Below the pieces are notes generated by a model. It was not told where the DNA came from. It was given only the letters and a program-made list of their open reading frames with translations, and ran no database searches. Shown in pieces: positions 49,803 to 58,670 of a stretch of 64,000 nucleotides of DNA. The stretch's first letter is position 1. Each line of letters starts with the position of its first letter. Position numbers and translations under genes: made by a program. The DNA comes from Microbacterium sp. W4I4 (lineage in GTDB: Bacteria > Actinomycetota > Actinomycetes > Actinomycetales > Microbacteriaceae), in NCBI RefSeq assembly GCF_030816235.1, contig NZ_JAUSXT010000001.1, forward strand, positions 3,100,001 to 3,164,000, written 5' to 3'.

Positions 49803-52784
49803 GTGCGAGGAGGACTCGAACGTTGGAAGCGGGGCGCGGGCTCACAGGGGGTCCGGCAGGCGATGGCCTACGCGTTCCGAGGTTCCTGTGACTCGCACCT
49901 GCGAGCGGCCGGCATCGAAGCCTTGGGTGCGTACAGCCAGGTCGGCGCCGCAACGGTCACGCGGTTCAGCATCGAGTCCGGCAGGATCATCGCTGATGAG
50001 CTGGATGCGGAGCAGCTCACGAAGTGGGTTGACGGTCGTGATCCGGAGACGGGGGAGCTGCGCGGGCGCGAGCTCGCGTCGCCGGCGTCGGATCTGATTC
50101 TGGACAGCACGATCAATGCGTCGAAGTCCTTCAGTATCGCAGCGCTCCTGCATCCGGAACTCGCGAGCGCTTTCGAAGCCCTGCAGGACCGCTTGCGGGA
50201 TCGGATCATCGCCACGTGGCAGCGCGAACTGAACGCCCGGCGCGGCGCGGGCGGCAGGATCCGGGAACGCCTCTCACATCTCGAAGTGGTGGAGCTGCAA
50301 CATCGCCGTTCACGCGCGCTGGATCCTCATATCCATCGACACCTGTGGTTGAACGTGCGCGTCCGCGGAGTCGATGGCAAATGGTCCAACGTGGACTCGC
50401 GCGTCGCGATGCGTGTCCAGAACCTTGTCAACGCTGAGGGGGAGCTCGCGGCACGGACGGACCCGGAGTGGGTCGCGGCGCTCGCCGCGCACGGATACAC
50501 GCTGGATGCGGATGGCGAGATCACGCAGCTCGCGCATCTCGTCCGCGCTGTCTCTCGACGTTCGAACCAGATCGAAGCGAACCGGGCGGTTCTGCTCGAG
50601 CAGTGGAAGTCGGAGCAGCCGGGTCAGGTGCCGAGTCCGGATGTGGTGCAGATGATTGATCGGCGGGCGTGGGCGACGGGCCGCCCGGGCAAGCCCCGCG
50701 AGGTGGACGAGGACGAGTGGTCCGATCTCACGAAACAGGAACTACTCCACCTGGACCCCAACGTGCTCGCACCATGCCCACCCATCGTTGGGCCGCGACG
50801 CGCGGAGAGCCTGCTCGATCATGACCTGCTCGCGCGCCGGGCTGTGGCGGATGCGGATGATCGGTCGCGGGCGAGCAATGGTCGCTTCAGTGTGTTGGAC
50901 GTCCGTGCCGGTGCCGCCCGGGCGGTGGCATCCGCGGGCCTTGTCGCCGACCGTGACGAGTTGCAGTACCTGATCGACGACATCACCGCGCGTGCCCTTG
51001 CACACACCCGAGACTTGATCCCCGACGACCTCGAGAAGCCGCAGCACGTGAAGGTGCTCGTGACGCACGCGTTCGCGCAGCTCAAGTCTGACCTCAGTAC
51101 CCGGCTCAGCATCCTGAGCAACGACCAGCCGCCCGCCCCGCGGCTCGCCTCGGGTGATGCTGCGCGGATCGTGACGGCGGGTGGGTTGGATACGTCGCAG
51201 CAGGCGGCTGCGGGTGCGGTCGCGGATGTCGATCGGCTCGTGACCGTCACGGGGCCTGCCGGTACGGGCAAGACGACGATGTTGCGGGTGGCGCGAGCGG
51301 CGCTGGAGGTGCAGGGACGGCGGCTGCTGATCGTTGCCCCGACGAGGAAGGCGGCCGCGGTCGCGAGCCGCGAGATCGGAGCCTCCGGGACCAGCGTCCA
51401 TGCTCTGCTTGCTGACCATGGCTGGAAGTGGGGCACCGACGACGCCGGCGCTGACCTGTGGTGGCGGTTGCGTCCCGGACAGACCGACCCCGCAACCGGT
51501 GTGATCTATCGGGGTCCTCGACGGTATCCGTTGGATGCGCGGGCGCGGATCGTGGTGGATGAGGCGGGGATGCTGGACCTGAACGCCGCCGACGCCCTGG
51601 CGCAACTGGCGATCGAGACCGGCGCCGGGATCGCGCTGGTCGGTGACCCGCTGCAGGCAAGCCCGGTGGGGCATGCGGGTGCGATGGCGCTGGCGCAGCG
51701 CCGCGCGGGCAAGGATGTGGTGCTGAGCGGGATGCATCGCTTCGCAGACCCCGACTACGCCGCCCTCACCCTGCGCCTGCGATCCCCAGACACCCTCTTC
51801 GACGCCATCGAGACCGCGACCGCACTGCAACAACAGCACCATGTGAAGCGGGTCGATGACCTGGAGTCCGCGCGCGCCGCGCTCGTCCACGGCTACTTCC
51901 AGCATCATGAGCACGGCCGGACAGTCGCGATCGTCACCGCGACGAATGAGGAGGCGTCGTCCATCAACGAAGCTATCCAGCAAGAGCGCGTCTCCCGCGC
52001 CCAGCTCAGCACCCATCGGATTGCTGTCGGCGCCGACGAACAGCGGATTCTGGAGGGTGATGTTGTACAGACTCGGCGCAATGATCGGGATGCCGGGGTG
52101 GAGAACCGTGCGATCTGGCAGGTCGTACACATCGGCCCAGCCGCCCTCGAGCTCCAACGGATCGACGATGCCGCCGACACCCGGGTCGTCTCCCGCGAGT
52201 ACGCGGCGGACTACGTGCACCTGGCCTATGCCACGACCGTGCATGGCATCCAAGGTGAGACCACCGACACCTCCCTCGTCGGACCTGACGTCGACGCGTC
52301 AGGCCTCTACGTCGGGCTCACGCGGGGGCGCCGACACAACGAGGTCGTCGTCATCGCGCGCACGGACGCAGAGGCCCGGGAGGAACTCGCCGGCGAGATG
52401 ATGCGCGGACTCCCTGAACCAGACATCGCGGATGCCATCAGTGCCGCACGTCGCGACCTGCACCGCTCCGCACGCGACGAACATCCCGAAGGGGCGGCTG
52501 AGTTCGGCCGATGGGTGCACGCGGCACGAACGGCGCTCCTCCAGGCGGATGCAGAAGACGCGGGAGCCGAGGCGCGGGAGCACGGCAGAGCGGCAACGGA
52601 AAGACCGCGTGAACGTGCCTCCCTCGACAGTGAGACCCGGGCTCGACTGCAGGAGCGCCTGGCGAGGGCGGAGGCGATCGAGGCGCGGGACCTCGTGCGC
52701 TACGTCAACGATGACCGCGAACAGAGACTACACCCAGAGCTGGTTGCTGCGGCGCCAGCATCCACACAAGGAGGAATCCAATGA
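49803..52784 (+). CDS. MobF-family conjugative relaxase (TrwC/TraI type)
   Basis: A 993-residue protein. The relaxase domain has the three-histidine metal site His167, His178 and His180 (LQHRRSRALDPHIHRHLWLN), matching TrwC, with Tyr23 as a possible nucleophile. The helicase domain has Walker A TGPAGTGKTTMLRVA near residue 483, VVDEAGMLDLN (motif II) and LYVGLTRGRRHNEVV (motif VI). It nicks the element's oriT and unwinds the transferred strand. The GTG at 49803 has no strong ribosome-binding site; an ATG five bases upstream is out of frame. A charged coiled region ends it, and it overlaps the next gene by 4 bp. Confidence 0.93.
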   Translation: MRGGLERWKRGAGSQGVRQAMAYAFRGSCDSHLRAAGIEALGAYSQVGAATVTRFSIESGRIIADELDAEQLTKWVDGRDPETGELRGRELASPASDLILDSTINASKSFSIAALLHPELASAFEALQDRLRDRIIATWQRELNARRGAGGRIRERLSHLEVVELQHRRSRALDPHIHRHLWLNVRVRGVDGKWSNVDSRVAMRVQNLVNAEGELAARTDPEWVAALAAHGYTLDADGEITQLAHLVRAVSRRSNQIEANRAVLLEQWKSEQPGQVPSPDVVQMIDRRAWATGRPGKPREVDEDEWSDLTKQELLHLDPNVLAPCPPIVGPRRAESLLDHDLLARRAVADADDRSRASNGRFSVLDVRAGAARAVASAGLVADRDELQYLIDDITARALAHTRDLIPDDLEKPQHVKVLVTHAFAQLKSDLSTRLSILSNDQPPAPRLASGDAARIVTAGGLDTSQQAAAGAVADVDRLVTVTGPAGTGKTTMLRVARAALEVQGRRLLIVAPTRKAAAVASREIGASGTSVHALLADHGWKWGTDDAGADLWWRLRPGQTDPATGVIYRGPRRYPLDARARIVVDEAGMLDLNAADALAQLAIETGAGIALVGDPLQASPVGHAGAMALAQRRAGKDVVLSGMHRFADPDYAALTLRLRSPDTLFDAIETATALQQQHHVKRVDDLESARAALVHGYFQHHEHGRTVAIVTATNEEASSINEAIQQERVSRAQLSTHRIAVGADEQRILEGDVVQTRRNDRDAGVENRAIWQVVHIGPAALELQRIDDAADTRVVSREYAADYVHLAYATTVHGIQGETTDTSLVGPDVDASGLYVGLTRGRRHNEVVVIARTDAEAREELAGEMMRGLPEPDIADAISAARRDLHRSARDEHPEGAAEFGRWVHAARTALLQADAEDAGAEAREHGRAATERPRERASLDSETRARLQERLARAEAIEARDLVRYVNDDREQRLHPELVAAAPASTQGGIQ

Positions 52785-53041
52785 GACTCGACGATGCAGA
52801 CGTGCTTCTTCAGCGAGTCGGGACGATCGCGATCATGTACTACCAGGCGCTGCCAGCCGACTCCCCGGAGTACCAACTCAACGAGGACATCGACTGGTGT
52901 CTCGATGGCCTCTTGGCGGAGGACGTGAGTTCTGAGCTGCGGGATCTGATCGGGCGCACCGTGGTGGATCCCACCGGTCACCGGGAGGCGCTGACCTCGT
53001 TCGTGTATGGCACCGTCGCGGCCGCCGAGCAGGCGGAGTGA
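52781..53041 (+). CDS. Small acidic hypothetical protein after the relaxase
   Basis: An 86-residue acidic protein (VGTIAIMYYQALPADSPEYQ, LNEDIDWCLDGLLAEDVSSE). It overlaps the relaxase gene by 4 bp (ATGA), with AAGGAGG upstream of the ATG, so it is co-translated with it. It is probably an accessory protein of conjugation or its control. No known domain is recognised, and no membrane segment is present. Confidence 0.65.
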   Translation: MRLDDADVLLQRVGTIAIMYYQALPADSPEYQLNEDIDWCLDGLLAEDVSSELRDLIGRTVVDPTGHREALTSFVYGTVAAAEQAE

Positions 53042-53045
53042 GCGC

Positions 53046-54257
53046 ATGTGCCCGACGGGCGAGGACGACGAGCCGACCGGCGCGCGTCCTCAACAAGACT
53101 GGAGAAAAGCGCACCCCGAAGCGGCAGCGGAAGGCCGCCGACGTTACCGTGAGGCGCATCACGAGGAGCTCGCGGCGGCGCATCGGGCGTGGCGTGAACG
53201 CCATCGTGAGCGGTCGCGTGAGCTGAACCGTGAGTCTCAGAAGCGGCAGGCCCAACGGCGCCGGCAGCGACTGAAGAAGAACGCGCACCAGAGGGAACGG
53301 CGTGAGCAGAATCCGGATGTCGCTCGGGCGAAGTCGCGCGCGTTTCGGGAGGCGCACCCGGACAAGATTCGGGAGTATCAGCGGCGATACAAGGAACGGC
53401 ATCCGGAACGTGCACGCCAGTCCAGTCGTGAAAGTGCGCAGCGCTACCGCGACAAGAACGCTGAGGAGCTCAGAGCTAAACAGCGCCTGGCTGCGGAGGA
53501 ACGTCGCAAGAAGAACCCCGACCAGCACAAGCAGTGGTACGAGAAGCACCTCGAGGAACAACGCGCGCGAGGCCGCGACGCTGCACGGCTCCAACGCCGA
53601 CTCAAGAAGCTCGGCCTGCCACCGATTCGGTTCCACCGGATCTACGCGGAGGAACGCCGCGCACATGACGCTGCAGCAGCGGAGTACTTCGCACGGCGTC
53701 GGGATGTGGCGGAGCGGGGTCGGATCGCCGCAGAGGCGAGTGATGCGGACGCGCTCACCATCCCCAAGATGGTTGCCGCGCGCAGGCGAGTGGTGCTCAG
53801 AGAACAGTCGACGCCCAACAACTCCACTTCGAGCAAATGGAACGCGAGTAGCCCCGAAGGAGACATACCCGCCATCGTTCGACGGTGGCGGCGTGCCAGG
53901 GACCTACAGGCGTTGAGGGAGACTCACGAGGCGCTCGTCGAGAAGATCCGTGCCGAGCGCCCTCAGATCCTCGAACACCACCGCGAACGGCACGAGGCAC
54001 GTCTCCGAGAAGAGATCCGGCTGGACTCCATCGCCCGGGAGGTGCAGGGGCTGCCGCCGTATGACGTTGACGAGGAGGTTACGGCTCGCATCGACAATGA
54101 GGTGACGCTGATCGTCGACCAACGGCTGAGGTCCATGCGAAACCGTACGATCGCACGCGCCGAAGATATCGTGCACCGAGGTGCCGTGAACGGCGACCCT
54201 GCCGCTCCACACCAGGTGCCGGGCACGCGGCCAGATGTGGGCACGGGGCTTCGCTAA
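53046..54257 (+). CDS. Long charged coiled-coil protein with HPE-type repeats
   Basis: About 403 residues, extraordinarily rich in Arg, Glu, Lys and Ala. A unit of about 20 residues recurs from residue 20 to 190, with a shared core such as REAHPDKIREYQRRYKERHP and RKAHPEAAAEGRRRYREAHH. Each unit has an aromatic and HPE/HPD step that breaks a helix. The rest is alpha-helical with heptads (RRWRRARDLQALRETHEALV). The ATG at 53046 follows GGAG. It follows the relaxase in the same operon, so it might tether DNA or scaffold the relaxosome. No enzymatic motif is visible. Confidence 0.62.
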   Translation: MCPTGEDDEPTGARPQQDWRKAHPEAAAEGRRRYREAHHEELAAAHRAWRERHRERSRELNRESQKRQAQRRRQRLKKNAHQRERREQNPDVARAKSRAFREAHPDKIREYQRRYKERHPERARQSSRESAQRYRDKNAEELRAKQRLAAEERRKKNPDQHKQWYEKHLEEQRARGRDAARLQRRLKKLGLPPIRFHRIYAEERRAHDAAAAEYFARRRDVAERGRIAAEASDADALTIPKMVAARRRVVLREQSTPNNSTSSKWNASSPEGDIPAIVRRWRRARDLQALRETHEALVEKIRAERPQILEHHRERHEARLREEIRLDSIAREVQGLPPYDVDEEVTARIDNEVTLIVDQRLRSMRNRTIARAEDIVHRGAVNGDPAAPHQVPGTRPDVGTGLR

Positions 54258-54314
54258 CGGTCTTGATACCGGCATTGGCCGTACTGAGCGAACTTAGGCG
54301 ACCCGCATGTCCGT

Positions 54315-54351
54315 TCGAGGATATGGGGTCTGAGAGACCCCATATCCTCGA
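54315..54351. terminator. Perfect 17-bp hairpin between convergent genes
   Basis: TCGAGGATATGGGGTCT (54315-54331), loop GAG and its complement AGACCCCATATCCTCGA (54335-54351) form a perfect stem. It stands 58 bp after the coiled-coil gene and 7 bp before the stop of the minus-strand remnant. It probably terminates in both directions. Confidence 0.75.
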
Positions 54352-54357
54352 CCTCGA

Positions 54358-54681
54358 TCAGATCGGCACCACCTCTGCCCGGCTGCGGATCCTTAGGGCC
54401 TCATCGATCGCATCGAGCACGCGTGCGGCGGCGACGGCTTCTTCGATGCAGATTCGATTGAGGAGGTCATACCCGATCAACTGGAGGAAGTAGTCGAACT
54501 CCCGGGGCATGACGCCCTCGAGTCGACCATCGAGCTCGGGGTCGAGCATCGTGCTTGGCAGGTGGTAGCTATGGACGGGGTCCCGGGCGATGCCTTCTGC
54601 GGCGACATCGCCTTTGACGTTGGCGTCGACGCCGTTGAGGTCGAATTGCGAGGCTATGTAGGCGGCGTTGGCACGGTATGT
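54358..54681 (-). pseudogene. 5'-truncated hypothetical gene
   Basis: The minus-strand frame is open for 107 codons after a stop at 54684-54682, but no start codon is usable at its beginning. It reads ANAAYIASQFDLNGVDANVK, ARDPVHSYHLPSTMLDPELD and FDYFLQLIGYDLLNRICIEE, which looks like real protein sequence, and it ends right at the hairpin terminator. The first internal start (54549) would give only 63 residues with a poor ribosome-binding site. The 5' part was probably lost when the gene to the right arrived. Confidence 0.5.
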
Positions 54682-54716
54682 TCAGTCCAAACGCATTCGA
54701 CGGGGAGGTCGACGCC

Positions 54717-55757
54717 ATGGGGAAGCGCCAAGACGAATGGCAAAGCAGTGAAGCCAGCACCGAACAGCTGTCTGAAGAACACAATCGACATGGCGACACG
54801 AGACGTTCGCGCAGGCGACTCCTTACTATCGTGATTTCGATCGCCGCTCCGCTCATCGGTGTGCTGAGCTTCGTCATACCGCTGCTGGCATCGCAGGGCG
54901 AGCGGGAGAGCGCCGCTGATACCCTGGAGATCGTAAAGGCTGCACCGGTCGAGGTTGGCCAAGCGGGGGACAACACCGCGCTTTCGATGCAGGTCATCGG
55001 CGAACAGGAACAATTCTCGAAGGCCGAGCTCGCTGAGATCATCGGGCTCGGAATGATCACCAATTGGCTCATTCCGGTCTCTGCCCCGATCGAAACCTTC
55101 CCTGTGAATGATGAGCTGCAATGCGATGGCCCCGTCCTTGAGTGGCTGCTCAGTCATGCCACGGTGACTGACATCCAAGACCGACTGTTCAGTGGATTCA
55201 CCCCCGCGATGCTACGAAACAATTCCACCTCGATCGCGGCACTCTCGTTGGGGAATGTCCGGTTCGACGGCGAACCGAAAACAGCAGAGCCGGCAGTCCG
55301 ATTTACGTGTCTTCCGCAGCAGACCGGTGGTCCGGTAGCCTTCCAGCCCATTCAGATCCGTCCGAACGGCGAACCTGGCGTGATGGGCCCCAATCCGTTT
55401 GGCGTCGAGATGCCGGAACAGCAGCCTGTGGGGATGCTCGCGGTACTGAACATCGCGGCCGGCGAGTCCTTGTTCGTCACATTTGAAGCAGTGGATTTCG
55501 ACGCCGAGTTCGCATACGAAGGGCGGGTCCTTGCTGATGTCATGGATGAGTCTGGCAGTTCAGTGATTCTCGTCGATCAGCTTCGCATTGAGCGGCCGGC
55601 GATACCGGGCTTCGTCGTCACACTCGATGTTCAGGCGAGGAGCTTTGCCTGCGGCAGGTACGATCCGGCTGAAGAGTTTCCGTTCCCGCTCTACAGCGAA
55701 TGTACGCCCCAGGAGGCCTCGAGCTTGCTGGCTGAAGCGGCGGTGGCGGCCGGATGA
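54717..55757 (+). CDS. Membrane-anchored protein, first of a related pair
   Basis: A 346-residue protein with a charged cytoplasmic start (KRQDEWQSSEASTEQLSEEH), one transmembrane helix at about residues 36-57 (LLTIVISIAAPLIGVLSFVI) and a 290-residue extracytoplasmic domain with several cysteines (LQCDGPVLE, RFTCLPQQT, SFACGRYDP, SECTPQEAS). GGGAGG precedes the ATG at 54717. It overlaps the next gene by 4 bp. Both products share orientation, size and pattern, so they probably form a complex at the cell surface. Function unknown. Confidence 0.62.
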   Translation: MGKRQDEWQSSEASTEQLSEEHNRHGDTRRSRRRLLTIVISIAAPLIGVLSFVIPLLASQGERESAADTLEIVKAAPVEVGQAGDNTALSMQVIGEQEQFSKAELAEIIGLGMITNWLIPVSAPIETFPVNDELQCDGPVLEWLLSHATVTDIQDRLFSGFTPAMLRNNSTSIAALSLGNVRFDGEPKTAEPAVRFTCLPQQTGGPVAFQPIQIRPNGEPGVMGPNPFGVEMPEQQPVGMLAVLNIAAGESLFVTFEAVDFDAEFAYEGRVLADVMDESGSSVILVDQLRIERPAIPGFVVTLDVQARSFACGRYDPAEEFPFPLYSECTPQEASSLLAEAAVAAG

Positions 55758-56605
55758 GCGACGAAGAGCCGAGTGGCGCGCTCGCCCAGGGGGCCCAGCC
55801 ACGCTTCGACAAGCGATTCTGGCAGAGAACGGGCGTCGTTATCACGACTTTCATCGCCGTCGCAGGGCTGGTCGTCGGTGTGGTTCAGATCCTGCAGGTC
55901 TGGTCGCGAGACACGACAAACTTTTCGCACTTGACGATGGCAGCGGCGCCGGTCAACGATGACATCGTGGAGTGGGCAGTGACCGCTGACCACGTCATGG
56001 GTGGACTGCCCGAAAACGTCTGTGACGACGACGCATGGCTCGCGCAGAGTGCGATCCCGTTACACCGCCGCTACACCATCTCCATGCGGAACTCGGCGAC
56101 GGAAGGCCCGATGCTCGCTCTTTTGGACTTTCGATCGAGCGCGCCGCCGGTGGAGGAACGTGAATCCATCCACGTCCGACTGATGTGTGATCCACGCACC
56201 ACGCTTCCGGAACAGCTCACGTACGGTCGTCTCAACGCGGATCGGAGCGATGAAGTCGTTCAGTACTACATCGTGTCTACGACTGGTCCTGCGCAGTCGA
56301 CACCGCTGAGTCCCGCCGGCTTCAACCTCGCACCCGGCGAGAGCGGAACCCTACAGTTAGAACTCTTCAGCCGGAACCAAGCTGAGGGTGCGATCCAAGT
56401 ATCGGTGCTCAGCCGAGACGAGCGACGCGAAGAGTCTATTGATGGAAGCGAGTTCAGGATGCCGGCGCTCCTCTTCGCAGGTGAGATGTACCTCGTGTCG
56501 ACTCCGGGTGGGCTCAGCTGTCATCGAATCGAACGGGACATCCTCAGCGATTGCACGCTGGATGACATCTATTCTGAACTCGCGATCGCGATGGAGGCCC
56601 CGTAA
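55754..56605 (+). CDS. Membrane-anchored protein, second of the pair
   Basis: A 283-residue protein with one transmembrane helix at about residues 27-48 (VVITTFIAVAGLVVGVVQIL) and an extracytoplasmic domain that has a beta-rich sequence (PLSPAGFNLAPGESGTLQLE, LFSRNQAEGAIQVSVLSRD) and cysteines (ENVCDDD, LMCDPRT, LSCHRIE, SDCTLDD). It is translationally coupled to the preceding gene (ATGA). The similar design and size suggest duplication. Possibly surface exclusion or mating-pair accessory proteins; this is a guess from location on a conjugative element. Confidence 0.62.
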   Translation: MSDEEPSGALAQGAQPRFDKRFWQRTGVVITTFIAVAGLVVGVVQILQVWSRDTTNFSHLTMAAAPVNDDIVEWAVTADHVMGGLPENVCDDDAWLAQSAIPLHRRYTISMRNSATEGPMLALLDFRSSAPPVEERESIHVRLMCDPRTTLPEQLTYGRLNADRSDEVVQYYIVSTTGPAQSTPLSPAGFNLAPGESGTLQLELFSRNQAEGAIQVSVLSRDERREESIDGSEFRMPALLFAGEMYLVSTPGGLSCHRIERDILSDCTLDDIYSELAIAMEAP

Positions 56606-56654
56606 CCCAGGGTCTATGCGATAGGAGGCGTCAGCTCAATACCCGTAGCGTCTG

Positions 56655-57244
56655 GTAGTGCTTCGCTGGCATGCTCTGGCGATCAGTTGCCGACAGGGCA
56701 GCAACTCGCTGTCACCTTCAATGACTCGACCATGACGGTCCGGCGCGCACTACAGGCGCTCATCAGCGCCAAGCGGATCGTTGGCATCCGGGGCAAAGGA
56801 ACCTTTATGGCAGAGCCCGAACTGACGTAGCACATGACCCGCGCGTCGTTCACGGAATCGATACGCGCCGCGGGCCGTACTGCCCGTGCTGAGGTGCTGT
56901 CCGCTTCTGTTGCTGCTATGCAGACAGAGATCGCCACGGAACTCGGGATCGCTCCCGAATCGTCGATCTACACCATCGAACGGCCGCAGCTCGGAGATGA
57001 CACCGCGCAATGTATCGACCGTTCGCGGCTATCCTCAGCCATATTCCCAGTCTGCTAGGCAACGACCTCTCCCGTCTCGCTACTCGAAATCTTGCGATGG
57101 CGATACGGCGTTCACCTCACCCGTGCTTGCGCGTCGTAGCACGCGGAAGTCTTGCCGACGGTCGTGTTTCTGAGATCACAACGTCGTTCTACCGGGGGTG
57201 ACCTTTATGAGCTGCTCATGGAACCCGCGGACACCGAGGTCTGA
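56655..57244 (+). pseudogene. GntR/UTRA-family regulator, multiply disrupted
   Basis: The first part reads LPTGQQLAVTFNDSTMTVRR and ALQALISAKRIVGIRGKGTF, a GntR winged helix without its N-terminal start. A TAG at 56828-56830 ends it. In the same frame the UTRA-type segment continues (TRASFTESIRAAGRTARAEV, IERPQLGDDTAQCIDRSRLS), stops at 57058, and the remainder is found in another frame (LADGRVSEITTSFYRG). An extra G near 57195 shifts the last piece, YELLMEP. At least three lesions make it a relic. Confidence 0.8.
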
Positions 57245-57265
57245 CGCGCGAGTGAGTTCGCTCTA

Positions 57266-57306
57266 ACACTAAGAAGCGGACGGGAGTAGCATCGCTCCCG
57301 TCCGCT
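57266..57306 (-). terminator. Intrinsic terminator of the minus-strand conjugation operon
   Basis: AGCGGACGGGAG (57275-57286) pairs perfectly with CTCCCGTCCGCT (57295-57306) around TAGCATCG. On the minus strand it is followed by TCTTAGTGTT. It lies 14 bp after the ssb stop and would end the whole leftward operon. Confidence 0.8.
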
Positions 57307-57319
57307 CCTGTCTGGATGA

Positions 57320-57766
57320 TCAGCGCGCGACACCTGCACTGGCGTACGAGGCCGGTGCTGCTACCGGCCCCGAAGCGTCTGCTGCGGGGCCGCTAGCTTT
57401 TGGGGCGCGGTTCACGGTGGCGGCGGCGAACTTGAGGGAGGCGCCGACGTTGTCGGCGATGACGTCGCGGGTCTCGCGGACTTGGCCGGTCTCCTTGTCG
57501 GTGTAGCTGCCGAAGCGGAGGTCGCCGACCACGATCGCGGAGTCGCCCTTGTGGAGCGAGTCGGTGACGTGGCGGGACTGCTGGTTGAAGACGACGACGC
57601 GGTGGAAGACGGTGCCGGCGTCTTCCCACCGACCGGTGTCTTCGTTGAGCCTGCGGTCGTTGACGGCGAGGGTGAAGCGGGCGTACTCGTTGCCTGATTC
57701 GCCGGCGCCGTGTTCGGGGTCGGCCGTGAGGTTTCCCTCCAGCGTCACCGGAATCTTGGTGGTCAT
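57320..57766 (-). CDS. ssb: Single-stranded DNA-binding protein
   Basis: A 148-residue OB-fold protein: TLEGNLTADPEHGAGESGNE, YARFTLAVNDRRLNEDTGRW, then FHRVVVFNQQSRHV and GDSAIVVGDLRFGSYTD are the strands and tryptophan/phenylalanine contacts of SSB. The acidic C-terminal tip (DDDIPF in chromosomal SSB) is missing; it ends in SYASAGVAR, as in many element-borne SSBs. It covers the single strand during transfer. The ATG at 57766 has GGAAGGAAAG upstream. It is the last gene of the leftward conjugation operon. Confidence 0.9.
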   Translation of the reverse strand: MTTKIPVTLEGNLTADPEHGAGESGNEYARFTLAVNDRRLNEDTGRWEDAGTVFHRVVVFNQQSRHVTDSLHKGDSAIVVGDLRFGSYTDKETGQVRETRDVIADNVGASLKFAAATVNRAPKASGPAADASGPVAAPASYASAGVAR

Positions 57767-57804
57767 GCGTTTCTTTCCTTCCGTTGCGGACGCATGCTGC
57801 GTCC

Positions 57805-58284
57805 TTAGTGGGCGTGGGCCTGGGTGGTCCACGTCTCCCATTCCTGCTCATCGGTCGAGCCGGCCCATGAGCGGGGTCTGGTGGGTTTGTGTCCGTTGTT
57901 GCATCCGCCGCCGTAGGCGCGGTTGAGTCGGGGCAGGGCAATGGCGAGGCGTTCGTGCCATCCGATGGGTCCGAAGCCGCTGTCGGCGGGATCGAATGCG
58001 GTGACGTGTGCGGTGTGGAGGGCGGAGAGCTCTTCGACGAGGTGTCCGTGGCGCCACCAGCAGTCGGGCACGATGCTGATGGGCACGGTGTAGCGGACGG
58101 TGAACCATTCGACCCATTCGCGCAGCGCTTGCCACCGCTCGGCCGCTTCCTCATCCGTGAGTTCGCGCCAGCTGGTGACGGTCCCGCCGATGATGCCGGA
58201 GCTTCCCGTGCGGGAGTTCGGGTCGAAGCCGCTGAGCTCTTGGGCGAGGAGGGCGTCGACGTCGTCGGGGTCGTATCTGCTCAT
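57805..58284 (-). CDS. DUF4913-like conjugation-associated protein
   Basis: A 159-residue soluble protein. The central pattern is IVPDCWWRHGHLVEELSALH followed by TAHVTAFDPAD, then WHERLAIALPRLNRAYGGGC, typical of a short family seen in actinobacterial conjugative elements (DUF4913). The C-terminus is hydrophilic. The gene overlaps the upstream HNH gene by 4 bp and is followed by ssb after 38 bp. The function is unknown, perhaps control of transfer. I am fairly confident of the family. Confidence 0.6.
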   Translation of the reverse strand: MSRYDPDDVDALLAQELSGFDPNSRTGSSGIIGGTVTSWRELTDEEAAERWQALREWVEWFTVRYTVPISIVPDCWWRHGHLVEELSALHTAHVTAFDPADSGFGPIGWHERLAIALPRLNRAYGGGCNNGHKPTRPRSWAGSTDEQEWETWTTQAHAH

Positions 58285-58670
58285 GATGCGGCCTGCACGT
58301 CGTGGAGTTTGAGTTGCAGGGCCCGGAGGGCGTGGTCGGACGCGTCACGGCGGGTGCGGTGGCGGGCGAGGACGACGTCGCGGTCGATGAGCCGGTGCAG
58401 AAGTTCGTGGCAGTGCGGATGCAACGCGACAAGGTCGTCGTCGTCTTCCCAGGCCTGCCAGACACCTTGGGTGATGCGGACGCCTTCGTAGTCGCGGTGA
58501 TGCAGCTCGAGTTCGTCCTTGACAGTCACTACTCCGCACGCCGCGCACGGGAGGGCTCCGGTGGCCGTGTGATCTCGGAACCAGCGGTTTCGGCGGGCGA
58601 ACCAGGCGGGCGAGCGGAGGAACTCCTCCCGGTACAGGTTCTTCAGCCCGGTGCGGCGTTGGTTGGTCAT
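58281..58670 (-). CDS. Small HNH endonuclease-like protein
   Basis: A 129-residue protein. CAACG with VKDELELHHRDYEGVRI then LVALHPHCHELLHRLI gives the Cys-x2-Cys zinc pair and the HH...H core of an HNH motif. Small HNH proteins of this kind are common on actinobacterial conjugative elements, and their cleavage target is unknown. It overlaps both neighbours by 4 bp in the leftward operon. Confidence 0.75.
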   Translation of the reverse strand: MTNQRRTGLKNLYREEFLRSPAWFARRNRWFRDHTATGALPCAACGVVTVKDELELHHRDYEGVRITQGVWQAWEDDDDLVALHPHCHELLHRLIDRDVVLARHRTRRDASDHALRALQLKLHDVQAAS

